DNA from: Chthonomonadales bacterium
Lineage (GTDB): Bacteria > Armatimonadota > Chthonomonadetes > Chthonomonadales > CAJBBX01
Reading direction: 5' to 3'
Length of the DNA: 64,000 bases
Assembly (NCBI GenBank): GCA_027459625.1
Contig: DAIDHP010000001.1
Location: 221,149-285,148, forward strand
Program-made: the position numbers and the translations under genes
Shown here: positions 26,514 through 35,517 of the stretch, in pieces
Numbering within the stretch: position 1 is the first letter of the stretch
Layout of the letters: every line of letters begins with the position of its first letter
The notes under the pieces: generated by a model
Seen by the model: the letters and a program-made list of their open reading frames with translations, nothing else
Databases searched by the model: none
What the model was told of the DNA's origin: nothing

Positions 26514-27488
26514 ATGTCCTCATATCCTGATTCTCGTCCCAGACGATTGCGAGCATCTGATAATATTCGCAGGTTGGTTCGTGAAACCCATGTCACTAAA
26601 GACGATTTGATCCAACCTCTTTTTGTGCACTCTTATGAAACCTCCCCTATTCCGTCAATGCCCGGAGTGTTTCGTTTCAGCGTGGACAATCTTTTGAAGG
26701 AGGTGGAGGAATTAATTCATCTCGGTGTCCCGGGAATAATCCTATTTGGCATTCCGGATACAAAGGATGACATCGGTTCGGAAGCGTGGAACGTTGACGG
26801 CATCATTCCATCAGCCTTGCGCCGACTGAAGGCGACTTTTTCGGATCAGATACTGTTAGCTGCGGATGTCTGTCTTTGCGAATACACTTCCCACGGACAT
26901 TGCGGCGCTCTTAAGGATGGATGCGTGGACAACGACGCAACACTGCCTTTATTAACCCGCATTTCGCTATCTTACGCGGAGGCAGGAGCGGATATCATCG
27001 CACCATCCGACATGATGGATGGGAGAATCGGCGCCATTCGCAAAGCGTTGGATAAGAACGGGTTTTCCTCACGCATACTTATGTCTTACGCCATCAAACA
27101 TGCGAGCGCTTTCTATGGTCCTTTCAGAGACGCGGCGGACAGTGCACCTCAGTTCGGAGACCGGAAAAGTTATCAGATGGATAGTTCCAATTCGCGCGAA
27201 GCGATGAAAGAGGCGGATATCGATTCGCAGGAGGGGGCGGATATCATTATGGTGAAACCTGCGCTTCCAAATCTCGACCTCATCTATCAAGCCCGGCAGT
27301 CCTGTCATCTTCCAATCGCTGCGTATAACGTCAGCGGAGAGTACTCGATGATCAAAGCGGCGGCGGTCAACGGCTGGCTGGACGAGGAAAAAACAGTGAC
27401 TGAAACATTAATCGCCATCAAAAGGGCGGGCGCGGATATCATATTGACTTATCATGCGAAAGATTACCTGACTTGGATGAAGCGGTAA
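26514..27488 (+). CDS. hemB: Porphobilinogen synthase (delta-aminolevulinate dehydratase)
   Basis: The product has 324 residues. A GGAGG site in the end of cobA-hemD leads into the ATG at 26514. The Schiff-base lysines are Lys195 (MSYAIKHASAFYGPFRDAA) and Lys248 (IMVKPALPNLDLI). Cys120, Cys122 and Cys130 in DVCLCEYTSHGHCG mark the zinc-dependent branch rather than the magnesium-only one. It condenses two 5-aminolevulinate molecules to porphobilinogen, the substrate of HemC. It sits after the gene for a later enzyme, as in Bacillus-type hem clusters, but here hemL is missing from its downstream side and ald takes its place. I am confident of the call. Confidence 0.97.
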   Translation: MSSYPDSRPRRLRASDNIRRLVRETHVTKDDLIQPLFVHSYETSPIPSMPGVFRFSVDNLLKEVEELIHLGVPGIILFGIPDTKDDIGSEAWNVDGIIPSALRRLKATFSDQILLAADVCLCEYTSHGHCGALKDGCVDNDATLPLLTRISLSYAEAGADIIAPSDMMDGRIGAIRKALDKNGFSSRILMSYAIKHASAFYGPFRDAADSAPQFGDRKSYQMDSSNSREAMKEADIDSQEGADIIMVKPALPNLDLIYQARQSCHLPIAAYNVSGEYSMIKAAAVNGWLDEEKTVTETLIAIKRAGADIILTYHAKDYLTWMKR

Positions 27489-27522
27489 GGATTTTACAAA
27501 CGACCTGGTTGAAAGGGCTTAG

Positions 27523-28650
27523 ATGATGATTATCGGCATTCCAAAAGAGATCAAGAACAATGAATATCGCGTCGCGTTAGTCCCCGCCGGCGCCGAGATA
27601 TTGACGGAGGAGGGGCACACCGTCATCATCGAAAGCGATGCGGGCGCAGGTTCAAGTCTATGCAATGAGGACTACACCGCAATGGGGGCGGAAATCGCAT
27701 CCTCGGCGGAGGAAGTGTATGGCAGATCCGACCTTATTCTTAAGGTCAAGGAGCCTCAGCCTTCGGAATATCCATTGATTCGCCCCGGACAGGTGATATT
27801 CACCTATTTCCATTTCGCCGCTAGCAAGGATTTGACTATTGCCATGATGAAATCCGGAGCGGTTTGCATTGCGTATGAAACAATCCAGCTTTCGGATGGA
27901 TCATTGCCCTTGCTGACTCCGATGAGCGAAGTGGCTGGACGTATGGCGGTGCACGAAGGCGCGAAATACCTGGAAAAGCCCATGGAGGGCAGGGGTATTC
28001 TTCTGGGGGGGGTGCCCGGGGTCTTGCCGGCGAATGTAGTGATACTTGGCGGAGGAGTGGTGGGATCAAACTCCGCTCGCATGGCTGCGGGTCTAGGCGC
28101 GAATGTCATCATTTTGGATGTCAATTTGGATCGTTTGCGCCGTTTGGCGGACATATTGCCCCCGAATGTAAGAACGCTCTATTCCAACCGGCAAAACATT
28201 AGACAGTGCTTGGCGGATGCAGACCTTGTGATCGGTTGCGCTTTGAGCAGAGGCACGAAAACTCCGATACTCGTCACTCGCGAAATGCTGGGTTTAATGA
28301 AGAAAGGGTCAGTTATCGTGGATGTGGCGATTGATCAAGGCGGCGCTTTCGATACATCTCGTCCGACCACTCACAGTTCGCCGACCTATATCGTTGACGG
28401 TGTGGTGCATTACTGCGTCACAAACATGCCTGGCGCCGTCGCCGGCACATCCACGTTCGCATTGACCAATGTTACTTTGCCATACGCCGTGCAAATTGCT
28501 CGACATGGATGGCGGGACGCGGCAAGGAAGGACAAGGCGCTGATGCTGGGGCTTAATATCGCCGAAGGAAAAGTGTATCTGCCCGCGCTGGCGGAGTTGT
28601 TCTCAATAGAGAACGTCGGAAACGCGGAAAATATGAATAGTCTTTGTTAG
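27523..28650 (+). CDS. ald: Alanine dehydrogenase
   Basis: The product has 375 residues from the first of two adjacent ATGs (27523 and 27526). Starting at the second makes the catalytic lysine and histidine fall at the usual numbers (Lys75 in LILKVKEPQP and His96 in FTYFHFAAS). EVAGRMAVHEGAKYLEKPM and the Rossmann site VVILGGGVVGSNSARMAAGL follow, and then VDVAIDQGGAFDTSRPTTHS. It interconverts L-alanine and pyruvate plus ammonia with NAD+/NADH and acts in the cytoplasm as a hexamer. AAAGGG lies upstream. It is 34 bases after hemB on the same strand, so it may share the Rex-led transcript; as an NADH-producing or consuming enzyme it fits a Rex regulon. Homologous NAD(P) transhydrogenase alpha fits less well. 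Confidence 0.96.
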   Translation: MMIIGIPKEIKNNEYRVALVPAGAEILTEEGHTVIIESDAGAGSSLCNEDYTAMGAEIASSAEEVYGRSDLILKVKEPQPSEYPLIRPGQVIFTYFHFAASKDLTIAMMKSGAVCIAYETIQLSDGSLPLLTPMSEVAGRMAVHEGAKYLEKPMEGRGILLGGVPGVLPANVVILGGGVVGSNSARMAAGLGANVIILDVNLDRLRRLADILPPNVRTLYSNRQNIRQCLADADLVIGCALSRGTKTPILVTREMLGLMKKGSVIVDVAIDQGGAFDTSRPTTHSSPTYIVDGVVHYCVTNMPGAVAGTSTFALTNVTLPYAVQIARHGWRDAARKDKALMLGLNIAEGKVYLPALAELFSIENVGNAENMNSLC

Positions 28651-28740
28651 TCCGATGGGATGGTTCGAGTTCCATACTTTATCGCGACGATATTGAGATT
28701 ACAGGCTGATGGTTCATCTGGCGGTTGTCAAATCGCGAAC

Positions 28741-30309
28741 TCACGCCGCCTTGGCAATTTCCCTTTTCCGTATGATAGAGCTTTGGCGAATCGTTCCGAC
28801 GAATATCCTTGCAAGCTTTGGGTCGAACTGCGTGCCATAACCCTTCTCAATTTCAGCAAGCGCCTCCTCTGCGGACATCCCCGCTCGATAAGGTCGATCC
28901 AAAGTCATTGCTGAAAAGGCGTCGGCTATCGCCATCACTCTTCCCAGCAAAGGAATTTGCTCTCCTGCAAGACCTCTGGGATACCCATTCCCGTCCCATC
29001 TTTCGTGATGATGCGTCACGGCGTCCAAAACATCCGCCAACCTGGGCAAACCGTGAATAATCAACCCGGAAATCGTAACATGATTCTTCATGATCTCATA
29101 CTCTTCCGGACTGAGTTTGCCGGGCTTGCGCAGTATGGCGTCCGGCACTCCGATTTTCCCCACATCATGTAACAATCCCGCCACCCGCACGGCGGAACAG
29201 GTCTCGTCGGATAGCGAAAGGGATTGGGCAAGCAAGAGCGCGTAAGTGGTGACATCCTCCGAGTGTCGCTTGGTGTAACGATCCTTGTTATCGATCGCGG
29301 TTACGAGGCTATCAAGAACATCGAACGTCGTTCGGTTTTCAATGTCCCCTTGCTCCTTGATTGTCATATGAAGCATAATGGCGTCTCCGCCTTTTTTCTT
29401 GCCTTCAAACAACGCGGCATCCGCAGCCGCAACTAAATTAATGGGCGACGAGCCTGCGGTGGTGGTATCCGCAATGCCGAAACACAACCGAATGGGTATC
29501 GCCACTCCCTCAGGATTGCGGAAAGGATGCTGCACAAGAAGTCTTTTTATGCGGTCCGCAATGATACTAGCTTCCGGGGCGCTGCATCGAGGCAATACAG
29601 CCATGAATTCATCGCCGCCGCACCTCCCGGTATGCACATCATCGGAAAAGGACTGTCTTAGGATATTCGCTATATGCTTTAATACCTGATCTCCAACCTG
29701 ATGTCCGTACGTATCATTGAACTGTTTGAAGCCATCCATGTCAATCATCATCACCGAAATATGGTCGTTGGGATGTGTGTTAACGCGATCCATTAATCTG
29801 CCATGGATGGTGCGATGGTTCAACAATCCCGTCAAACCATCATGCTCGGCTAGATTTGCCAGTTCCTGTCGAGTTGCCTCCAACTCGTGGACTCTTAATT
29901 CGAGATCGATGATAAGTTTTTTATTCTCCATTCTCAGCCGTCTGCGTTCCACCGCACGATCCACCACCGCATCCAGTTCGTTAATATCATCAAGCGGTTT
30001 GAGAAGATAATCAAACACATTTCCAGTTTTAAACGCCTCCACGGCATTCTCCATGGAACCATGCCCGGTCAAAATAATGAACTCCGTGTCTGGAATAATG
30101 CTCTTTGCACGCGAAAGTAAACCCATGCCATCCAGCTTGGGCATCTTGATGTCACTCACCACTACATCGAATGTAGGGTCTGCTTCCATTATTTGAAAGG
30201 CGTCCAATCCGTCTGACGCGTGAATTACTTCATGCCCGGCTTTACTAAGTTGACGTCCCATCAATAGCCGTAAAGCGGCTTCGTCATCGGCTAATAGCAC
30301 TTTTGCCAT
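28741..30309 (-). CDS. Response regulator with GGDEF and HD-GYP domains (c-di-GMP synthesis and breakdown)
   Basis: The product has 522 residues from the ATG at 30309, chosen because GGAGC lies 7 bases before it; two upstream ATGs (30321, 30348) are alternatives. REC domain: MAKVLLADDEAALRLLM with phospho-acceptor Asp53 in VVSDIKMPKLDG. A coiled-coil linker (about 110-150) follows. The GGDEF domain (about 150-310) has an intact CGGDEF motif, with no RxxD inhibitory site at the usual position. The HD-GYP domain (about 330-510) has LLHDVGKIGVPDAIL and HHHERWDGNGYPRGLAGEQ, both metal-site motifs intact. GGDEF makes c-di-GMP and HD-GYP degrades it, so a single phosphorylated protein could switch the signal either way. 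The kinase gene at 30537 is just upstream on the same strand. Confidence 0.93.
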   Translation of the reverse strand: MAKVLLADDEAALRLLMGRQLSKAGHEVIHASDGLDAFQIMEADPTFDVVVSDIKMPKLDGMGLLSRAKSIIPDTEFIILTGHGSMENAVEAFKTGNVFDYLLKPLDDINELDAVVDRAVERRRLRMENKKLIIDLELRVHELEATRQELANLAEHDGLTGLLNHRTIHGRLMDRVNTHPNDHISVMMIDMDGFKQFNDTYGHQVGDQVLKHIANILRQSFSDDVHTGRCGGDEFMAVLPRCSAPEASIIADRIKRLLVQHPFRNPEGVAIPIRLCFGIADTTTAGSSPINLVAAADAALFEGKKKGGDAIMLHMTIKEQGDIENRTTFDVLDSLVTAIDNKDRYTKRHSEDVTTYALLLAQSLSLSDETCSAVRVAGLLHDVGKIGVPDAILRKPGKLSPEEYEIMKNHVTISGLIIHGLPRLADVLDAVTHHHERWDGNGYPRGLAGEQIPLLGRVMAIADAFSAMTLDRPYRAGMSAEEALAEIEKGYGTQFDPKLARIFVGTIRQSSIIRKREIAKAA

Positions 30310-30536
30310 ATCGCGCTCCATTATCCATCTCGCATCCAGGCGAAGCATGTCTTAATTTTTGGAAAGTAGCTCCCGTTTTTGTAGTGCATTTATTTTGTAA
30401 ATATGAATCTGTTTTCCAATATCACTTCCCGCATGTTGAATGAGCAAACGGAATGCGATTATTTTCGTCCATGTCGCTCTTCCAACAGGCCTTGAGCAAA
30501 TCCGGAGGAATTGAGACACCCATGCTGTTTTCAATC

Positions 30537-32984
30537 TCAAGCGGCATCCACAAGGCGTTGTTTTTCCTGCAAGGCGGTAACTGGGTTCAAACAAATAATG
30601 AACAGTGCGCCATTATCATTTTTGGCTTGTATGGATCCTTTCATCTTGGTTATGATTCCATGGCTGATGGATAGCCCCAAGCCTGTACCCTTGCCCGGAT
30701 CCTTGGTGGTGAAGAAAGGATCGAATATTTTGTTCAGGATGTTGTCGGGAATCCCCGCACCGTTGTCTTGAAACATCAGCGACACCCCATGCTCATCACG
30801 GAAGGTTTTAATTCGGATCCGTTTCTCATCCATGGTATTGATGGCATCGAGGGAGTCTCGGGAATTTGTTATCAGATTCAACAAAACCTGTTCCATCTCA
30901 TTCGCATCTCCAATGATGGATGGCAATGCGGGATCCAAGTCCGTTTCCACCGTTATGCTGTGCGATTTCAATTGCTCCCCGACAAAGATAAAACAGTTTT
31001 GGACCACTTGGTTAAGATCTACATTCCCATATTCCGCACCTCCAATGCGTGAAAATGTCCTCAGGTGTTTGATTATTTTCATCATGCGAGTGGTTTGCCC
31101 CTCTATCAATTCAATGTCCTCAATCAAATCCTTGCTAAGACCATCCGCATGTTTCATTTGCTGCGCAACCCCGCGAATAACCGCAAGTGGCTGGTTTAAT
31201 TCATGCGCAACTCCCGCAGATAGGGTTCCGAGAGAAGCCATTTTTGCGCTTTGGATTAATTGCGCCTCGGCATCTTTCAATTCGGACTGACTTTGGCAAA
31301 GCGAATCCACCATGATATTGAATGAGTGCGCCAATTGCCCGATCTCGTCAGCTCCATTTTCCTCCACTTTGGCATCCATTCGTTTTTGGCATATTTCATT
31401 CGTCGCGTTGGATAACCTAATAATAGGAGTGACAATTCGCATGGAAAGATACATCGCCCAGATCACCCCTATTACGATGGCAATCAGGATCAACAGAAGC
31501 GACATCCTTACCATTCCGTATCCCGTCATGATGGTCGTCATGGATATCAGCGGTTTGAAATTGGAATCGAGGTTAAGCGTTGCAATTTCGTTCGCATGGT
31601 TCATTTGCGCTTGGTTTTCCATCATCAATTGATTGGTGTGCTTTAATATTGCGGATCGCATCATTGCCAGTTTGTTGACGGCTCTTAGCTCGGTGTCATG
31701 ATGAAGGTTTTGCTCCAACCGGTGGGATGACATCTCGTACTTCGCAGATATTTTGCGGTTTAATCTCGAAGTGTCGTGTTTTATCTCGACATTGGTATTA
31801 TTAACCGCTGCGGAGATGCGCCTGTTTAAATCATATTGCGCTTGATTTAAGGATGTGTTAATTCTCTTGGTGAAAGATGAGATTGGCTGAAGTATTTCAC
31901 GAGCGGATTCCATTACGACGATATTCTCATCCACCGACGGAATCGGCGCGGAACTTGTTATGTATCCTGTAAAGCTGATCCTGTTTGCGTGGATGTCGGG
32001 ATATCCGGCTTTGGAGATAAAAAAACGGGCGTTTTTTTGACCTGTCGTTTTCTGGAAGTTGCTTTCCAAGCTTCCTAGTGACATCATGCACTTTAAAGCG
32101 CCTAGTTTTCCGTCGAAGTATGGGCCCGGAGCGACAACTTGAATTTCAAGCGGGCGGTTCATACCACCGGAGTTCTTTTCGGGCAAGTATCCTGAGAATT
32201 TCAGGATTGAGTGGTTTCCGCTCGTTTTTCCAATATCATCCGCAATGAAAAAACCGTTTCCATTATATCTAACGGATTCCAACACGCGTCCATGCGGGTC
32301 GACCAACAATAGTCCATGAATATCATCTTGCTGGGATAACAGCGCCTTGATGACATTCAGTTGATCGTTTGAAAAGCGTCCGCTGTTGTTTTGTATGGAC
32401 CCAATCAGTTCCATGACAGTCCTTGTTCTTAGGATTCTGTCATTAATGTCATTTGCCAGATCGAGAGCATATTGATGCAACAACTTTGCATGCTCCTCCA
32501 ACAAATATCTGTCGATCCTTGAGAGCGATGATTTCTCGATGGAGGAGTTAGTCTTTGTAAACATCTCGTTCATTACATGTGTGACTGTCGTTAGCTCTTT
32601 TCTATTTTCCCTTAGCGTTTGCGAGCATGTTTCATTGATCGCCTGTTCGGACAGATTTCGCATCCCATTCATGGAGTGTTCTATTATCCTCTGCTGAGAA
32701 TGATCTATGTCCTGAAAAGTTGACTTCAAAACCGCAACGGAAATGTGTGAGCTTTCATGCGTGGATTTATTGACGGATTTCGCCCCCACCCTCTTGAACT
32801 GGGAGCACACGGATGTCATCGCCATGGAAACTATATTTTGGATATCATTCGTGAGCGTTCCGACTTGCCGAGCGCCGGTAATAACGAGAAATAACAATGC
32901 GACAGTTAACGGCGCGGTTACAAGAAAAAGAAAGATTTTTATAAATCGTCGTGCGAGTCCGCTTTTCCAAACCTCCAAAATCAT
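30537..32984 (-). CDS. Membrane sensor histidine kinase with large helical extracytoplasmic domain
   Basis: The product has 815 residues. GGAAGGA lies 8 bases before the ATG. Membrane segment 1 is at about 15-37 (FIKIFLFLVTAPLTVALLFL), and segment 2 at about 495-518 (LLLILIAIVIGVIWAMYLSM). Between them is a 460-residue extracytoplasmic part: long helical stretches flank a Cache-like core (about 215-345, with IHGLLLVDPHGRVLESVRYN). A HAMP domain (about 518-570), a HisKA dimerisation domain with His594 in AGVAHELNQPLAVI, and HATPase_c with LLNLITNSRDS, DNGAGI, FDPFFTTKDPGKGTGLGLSI follow. The kinase should phosphorylate the REC-GGDEF-HD-GYP protein encoded 228 bases downstream. The signal sensed is unknown. 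Confidence 0.92.
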   Translation of the reverse strand: MILEVWKSGLARRFIKIFLFLVTAPLTVALLFLVITGARQVGTLTNDIQNIVSMAMTSVCSQFKRVGAKSVNKSTHESSHISVAVLKSTFQDIDHSQQRIIEHSMNGMRNLSEQAINETCSQTLRENRKELTTVTHVMNEMFTKTNSSIEKSSLSRIDRYLLEEHAKLLHQYALDLANDINDRILRTRTVMELIGSIQNNSGRFSNDQLNVIKALLSQQDDIHGLLLVDPHGRVLESVRYNGNGFFIADDIGKTSGNHSILKFSGYLPEKNSGGMNRPLEIQVVAPGPYFDGKLGALKCMMSLGSLESNFQKTTGQKNARFFISKAGYPDIHANRISFTGYITSSAPIPSVDENIVVMESAREILQPISSFTKRINTSLNQAQYDLNRRISAAVNNTNVEIKHDTSRLNRKISAKYEMSSHRLEQNLHHDTELRAVNKLAMMRSAILKHTNQLMMENQAQMNHANEIATLNLDSNFKPLISMTTIMTGYGMVRMSLLLILIAIVIGVIWAMYLSMRIVTPIIRLSNATNEICQKRMDAKVEENGADEIGQLAHSFNIMVDSLCQSQSELKDAEAQLIQSAKMASLGTLSAGVAHELNQPLAVIRGVAQQMKHADGLSKDLIEDIELIEGQTTRMMKIIKHLRTFSRIGGAEYGNVDLNQVVQNCFIFVGEQLKSHSITVETDLDPALPSIIGDANEMEQVLLNLITNSRDSLDAINTMDEKRIRIKTFRDEHGVSLMFQDNGAGIPDNILNKIFDPFFTTKDPGKGTGLGLSISHGIITKMKGSIQAKNDNGALFIICLNPVTALQEKQRLVDAA

Positions 32985-33131
32985 GACAAAATCCTTCCAC
33001 CGAATATCTCGATAGAGTGAAAATAATAGTTTTCAACCCCAAACATTCGCCAATGCATATGGGCACGCGCAAGAGAAGCAACTGGGATCATTAAAAAACA
33101 AAATACGCACTGACTTGATCGTGATGTTAAT

Positions 33132-33159
33132 TTGACAGGGCGTTGGGTATGATTATCGT
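33132..33159 (+). promoter_or_regulatory. Possible sigma-70-type promoter for the isomerase gene
   Basis: TTGACA (33132-33137, perfect -35) with a 16-base spacer to TATCGT (33154-33159, 4 of 6 to TATAAT). It lies about 110 bases before the ATG at 33270, in the gap divergent from the kinase gene. Confidence 0.4.
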
Positions 33160-33269
33160 ATTGTCGGACAGAAAAACCTAGCTCTGAAGGGTCGCATCGA
33201 AAATGACGCCGAATCCAATAAGATGCCTCCTGTGAATGCATCCACACACATGGAAGGAGAGATGATGAA

Positions 33270-34055
33270 ATGGCTGCGGACTTTTCCGATTCAGGTGGTA
33301 ATGGAAAGATAAAACAATCAGTAAGTCGGTGGTGTTTTGGCGGGTTATCCTTGGATGAATTATGCATTGAAGTGAAAAAAATCGGATTGGTTGGTCTTGA
33401 CCTTCTTGGTCCGAATGACTGGGATAGCGTAAGGAAACATGGACTGATTTGCACGATGGCTTCCGGTATCGGCAACATACCGGATGGATTTAACCGCATC
33501 GAAAACCACGAGAAGCTGTTTCAACAAGCGGAAAATATGATTCCGCTCGTCGCATCCGCCGGTTTTCCCAATCTTATCACTTTTTCCGGCAACCGCAATG
33601 GAATCTCCGATGACGAGGGGTTGGCGAACTGCGTGAAGGGTTTGAAATGGATCATACCAATCGCCGAAAAGTACAAAGTGACCGTATGCATGGAGTTACT
33701 GAATAGTAAACGGGACCATTGTGATTACCAATGTGACACAACCGCCTGGGGGGCTGAAGTTGTGAAGGCGGTTGGTTCGGAAAAATTCAAGCTCCTATAC
33801 GATATCTACCATATGCAGATTATGGAGGGAGACATCTGCGCAACCATAAAGGAAAATATACAGTATATCGGTCACTTTCATACTGGCGGCAATCCAGGGC
33901 GCAATGAGATTGATGACACTCAGGAGATATACTATCCCAGAGTGATGCGTGAGATCGCGAACTCCGGTTACGACGGTTTTGTGGCTCACGAATTCATTCC
34001 CCGCCGCGACCCCTTAACATCCCTCCGAGAAGCGTTCAGTATTTGCAACGTATGA
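33270..34055 (+). CDS. Hydroxypyruvate isomerase-like protein (TIM-barrel sugar isomerase family)
   Basis: The product has 261 residues. GGAAGGAGAG precedes the ATG at 33270. Family landmarks of the Hyi/xylose isomerase-like barrel are present: KQSVSRWCFGGLSLDELC near the N-terminus, VCMELLNSKRDH with the metal-binding Glu, LLYDIYHMQIMEGDI with Asp and His, IGHFHTGGNPGRNEIDDT, and a final VAHEFIPRR with another Glu. Hydroxypyruvate isomerase interconverts hydroxypyruvate and tartronate semialdehyde in glyoxylate and glycerate metabolism. Many members annotated this way act on other ketoses, so substrate is uncertain. No glyoxylate carboligase or tartronate semialdehyde reductase gene lies nearby to confirm. 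It is followed by a strong terminator, so it is a single-gene unit. Confidence 0.8.
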   Translation: MAADFSDSGGNGKIKQSVSRWCFGGLSLDELCIEVKKIGLVGLDLLGPNDWDSVRKHGLICTMASGIGNIPDGFNRIENHEKLFQQAENMIPLVASAGFPNLITFSGNRNGISDDEGLANCVKGLKWIIPIAEKYKVTVCMELLNSKRDHCDYQCDTTAWGAEVVKAVGSEKFKLLYDIYHMQIMEGDICATIKENIQYIGHFHTGGNPGRNEIDDTQEIYYPRVMREIANSGYDGFVAHEFIPRRDPLTSLREAFSICNV

Positions 34056-34061
34056 GATTTC

Positions 34062-34093
34062 GCCCTTCGATATTGTTTCGAAGGGCTTTCTTT
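34062..34093 (+). terminator. Intrinsic terminator after the isomerase gene
   Basis: GCCCTTCGA (34062-34070) and TCGAAGGGC (34078-34086) make a perfect 9-bp stem with a 7-base loop, followed by TTTCTTT. It lies 6 bases after the stop codon. Confidence 0.85.
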
Positions 34094-34116
34094 GCATAAG
34101 GCTCAGGTGATACGAG

Positions 34117-35499
34117 ATGAAGATTTTCACAGGTTTATGCATTCTATCCTTGCTCTTATCCGCCTATCAATCTCGCGCGGATATCTACGACCGAATTGTC
34201 CGTTATGCAATGCAGAGAGAGCATATACCTGCAGCGACGATAGCGATCATACGCAATGGTAAGTGTATTAAGGAAAAAGCATATGGGGTCGCCGATGTGG
34301 AACTTCGCACGCCTGCGAGCATGAAGGATGTTTTCGAGATTGGCTCGATGACCAAGCAGTTCACCGCCACATGCATCCTTTTACTCAGACACGAAGGAAA
34401 GTTGCGCTTATCTGACACACTGTCTCAATATCTCTCCGATATTCCGGATGCTTGGAAACCCATCACTCTGGAACAACTATTAACCCACACATCCGGAATT
34501 CCTAATTTCACAGCGCACGGCGATTTTTTTCAGATTGTGCGTAACCCTGAAACCCCTGAAAAGATACTCTCGCTCGTTAACCGCCTCCCTCTTGACTTCC
34601 CTTCCGGAAGCAAGTACGAATACAGTAACACCAATTACTACTTGCTCAGTCTGATCATTGAAAAAATCACGCGCATGAGCTTGTTTGATTTCATGAGCAA
34701 GAACATCTTATCCCCTCTACACATGAAGGCGACAATTCCCACCGGGCCGGACAAGATTGTACCAAACCGTGCGCCCGGTTATCTCTATGACCATCATTTA
34801 CAAAACGAGCCCTTCATGTATTCCGATTCGGTGCTTGGGGCGGGGTTTCTTCTTTCGGACTTGGATGATCTTATTAAATGGAATAGAGCGCTGGACCAAA
34901 ACACCATTTTATCCGAATCCGAAAAGAAGTTGATGTGGACACCCGCGATTCTAAACGATGGTTCCAAAACAGGGTATGGTTTAGGATGGGCTCTCGGGAA
35001 TGTGAACGGGCACCCGCTGGTGGAACATGCCGGAGGCACGGCTGGATACTCCACCATCATATCAAAATACTTGGCGGATCACATAACGATCATACTGCTA
35101 ACCAACCTTTTTAACGCGGATGTGGCGGGCATATCGCTTCATATCGCCTATGAGATTGTGCCAGGGATGAAAATAAAAGCCAAAATCATTCCGGACAACA
35201 ACCCGGAACGCACCTTTAGACTCACTCGAATACTCGAAGGCATAGCCTCGCGTCACATGGATTCCAATGACTTCACCTCTGACATGTACAAGGTTTTAAC
35301 AGGCGATCAAGGCGTGGAGGCGATACGCATCCTTTCGTCTCAGGGCGAGCTTAAAAAGCTCCAATTGGTCGGACAAAAAGTCGAAGGTGAAAATACTATC
35401 CTTACATACAAAGCGATTTACGCCGCCGGGAACCTTGCAGTCACCTTCACTTTACGACAGGATGGAAAAGTGGAGGGTTTCTTCGTATCATTTGACTGA
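34117..35499 (+). CDS. Exported serine hydrolase, beta-lactamase class C / penicillin-binding protein-like
   Basis: The product has 460 residues. A signal peptide is visible (MKIFTGLCILSLLLSAYQSR, cleavage near 20). The SxxK motif is SMTK in FEIGSMTKQFTA (about 76-79), with the nucleophile serine and base lysine. YSN in YEYSNTNYYLLSLI is the second motif. HAG in LVEHAGGTAGYST takes the place of the KTG motif, as is typical of the esterase/peptidase (Pfam Beta-lactamase, S12) group rather than of true beta-lactamases. The C-terminal 100 residues form a separate beta-rich domain of unknown role. The likely function is an esterase, D-amino-acid peptidase or similar periplasmic hydrolase; antibiotic resistance should not be assumed. 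It converges on zwf, with an 18-base gap. Confidence 0.85.
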   Translation: MKIFTGLCILSLLLSAYQSRADIYDRIVRYAMQREHIPAATIAIIRNGKCIKEKAYGVADVELRTPASMKDVFEIGSMTKQFTATCILLLRHEGKLRLSDTLSQYLSDIPDAWKPITLEQLLTHTSGIPNFTAHGDFFQIVRNPETPEKILSLVNRLPLDFPSGSKYEYSNTNYYLLSLIIEKITRMSLFDFMSKNILSPLHMKATIPTGPDKIVPNRAPGYLYDHHLQNEPFMYSDSVLGAGFLLSDLDDLIKWNRALDQNTILSESEKKLMWTPAILNDGSKTGYGLGWALGNVNGHPLVEHAGGTAGYSTIISKYLADHITIILLTNLFNADVAGISLHIAYEIVPGMKIKAKIIPDNNPERTFRLTRILEGIASRHMDSNDFTSDMYKVLTGDQGVEAIRILSSQGELKKLQLVGQKVEGENTILTYKAIYAAGNLAVTFTLRQDGKVEGFFVSFD

Positions 35500-35517
35500 A
35501 AGACGACACTTCAGGAA

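Noticed and set aside
30352..30594. Minus-strand 80-codon frame between kinase and response regulator
   Set aside because: It overlaps the kinase end in another frame and lacks a ribosome site; the kinase already ends normally after its ATPase domain, so no frameshift is needed.
34117..35499. Antibiotic resistance beta-lactamase
   Set aside because: SxxK and YxN are present but the third motif is HAG, typical of esterase or peptidase relatives; resistance is not supported.
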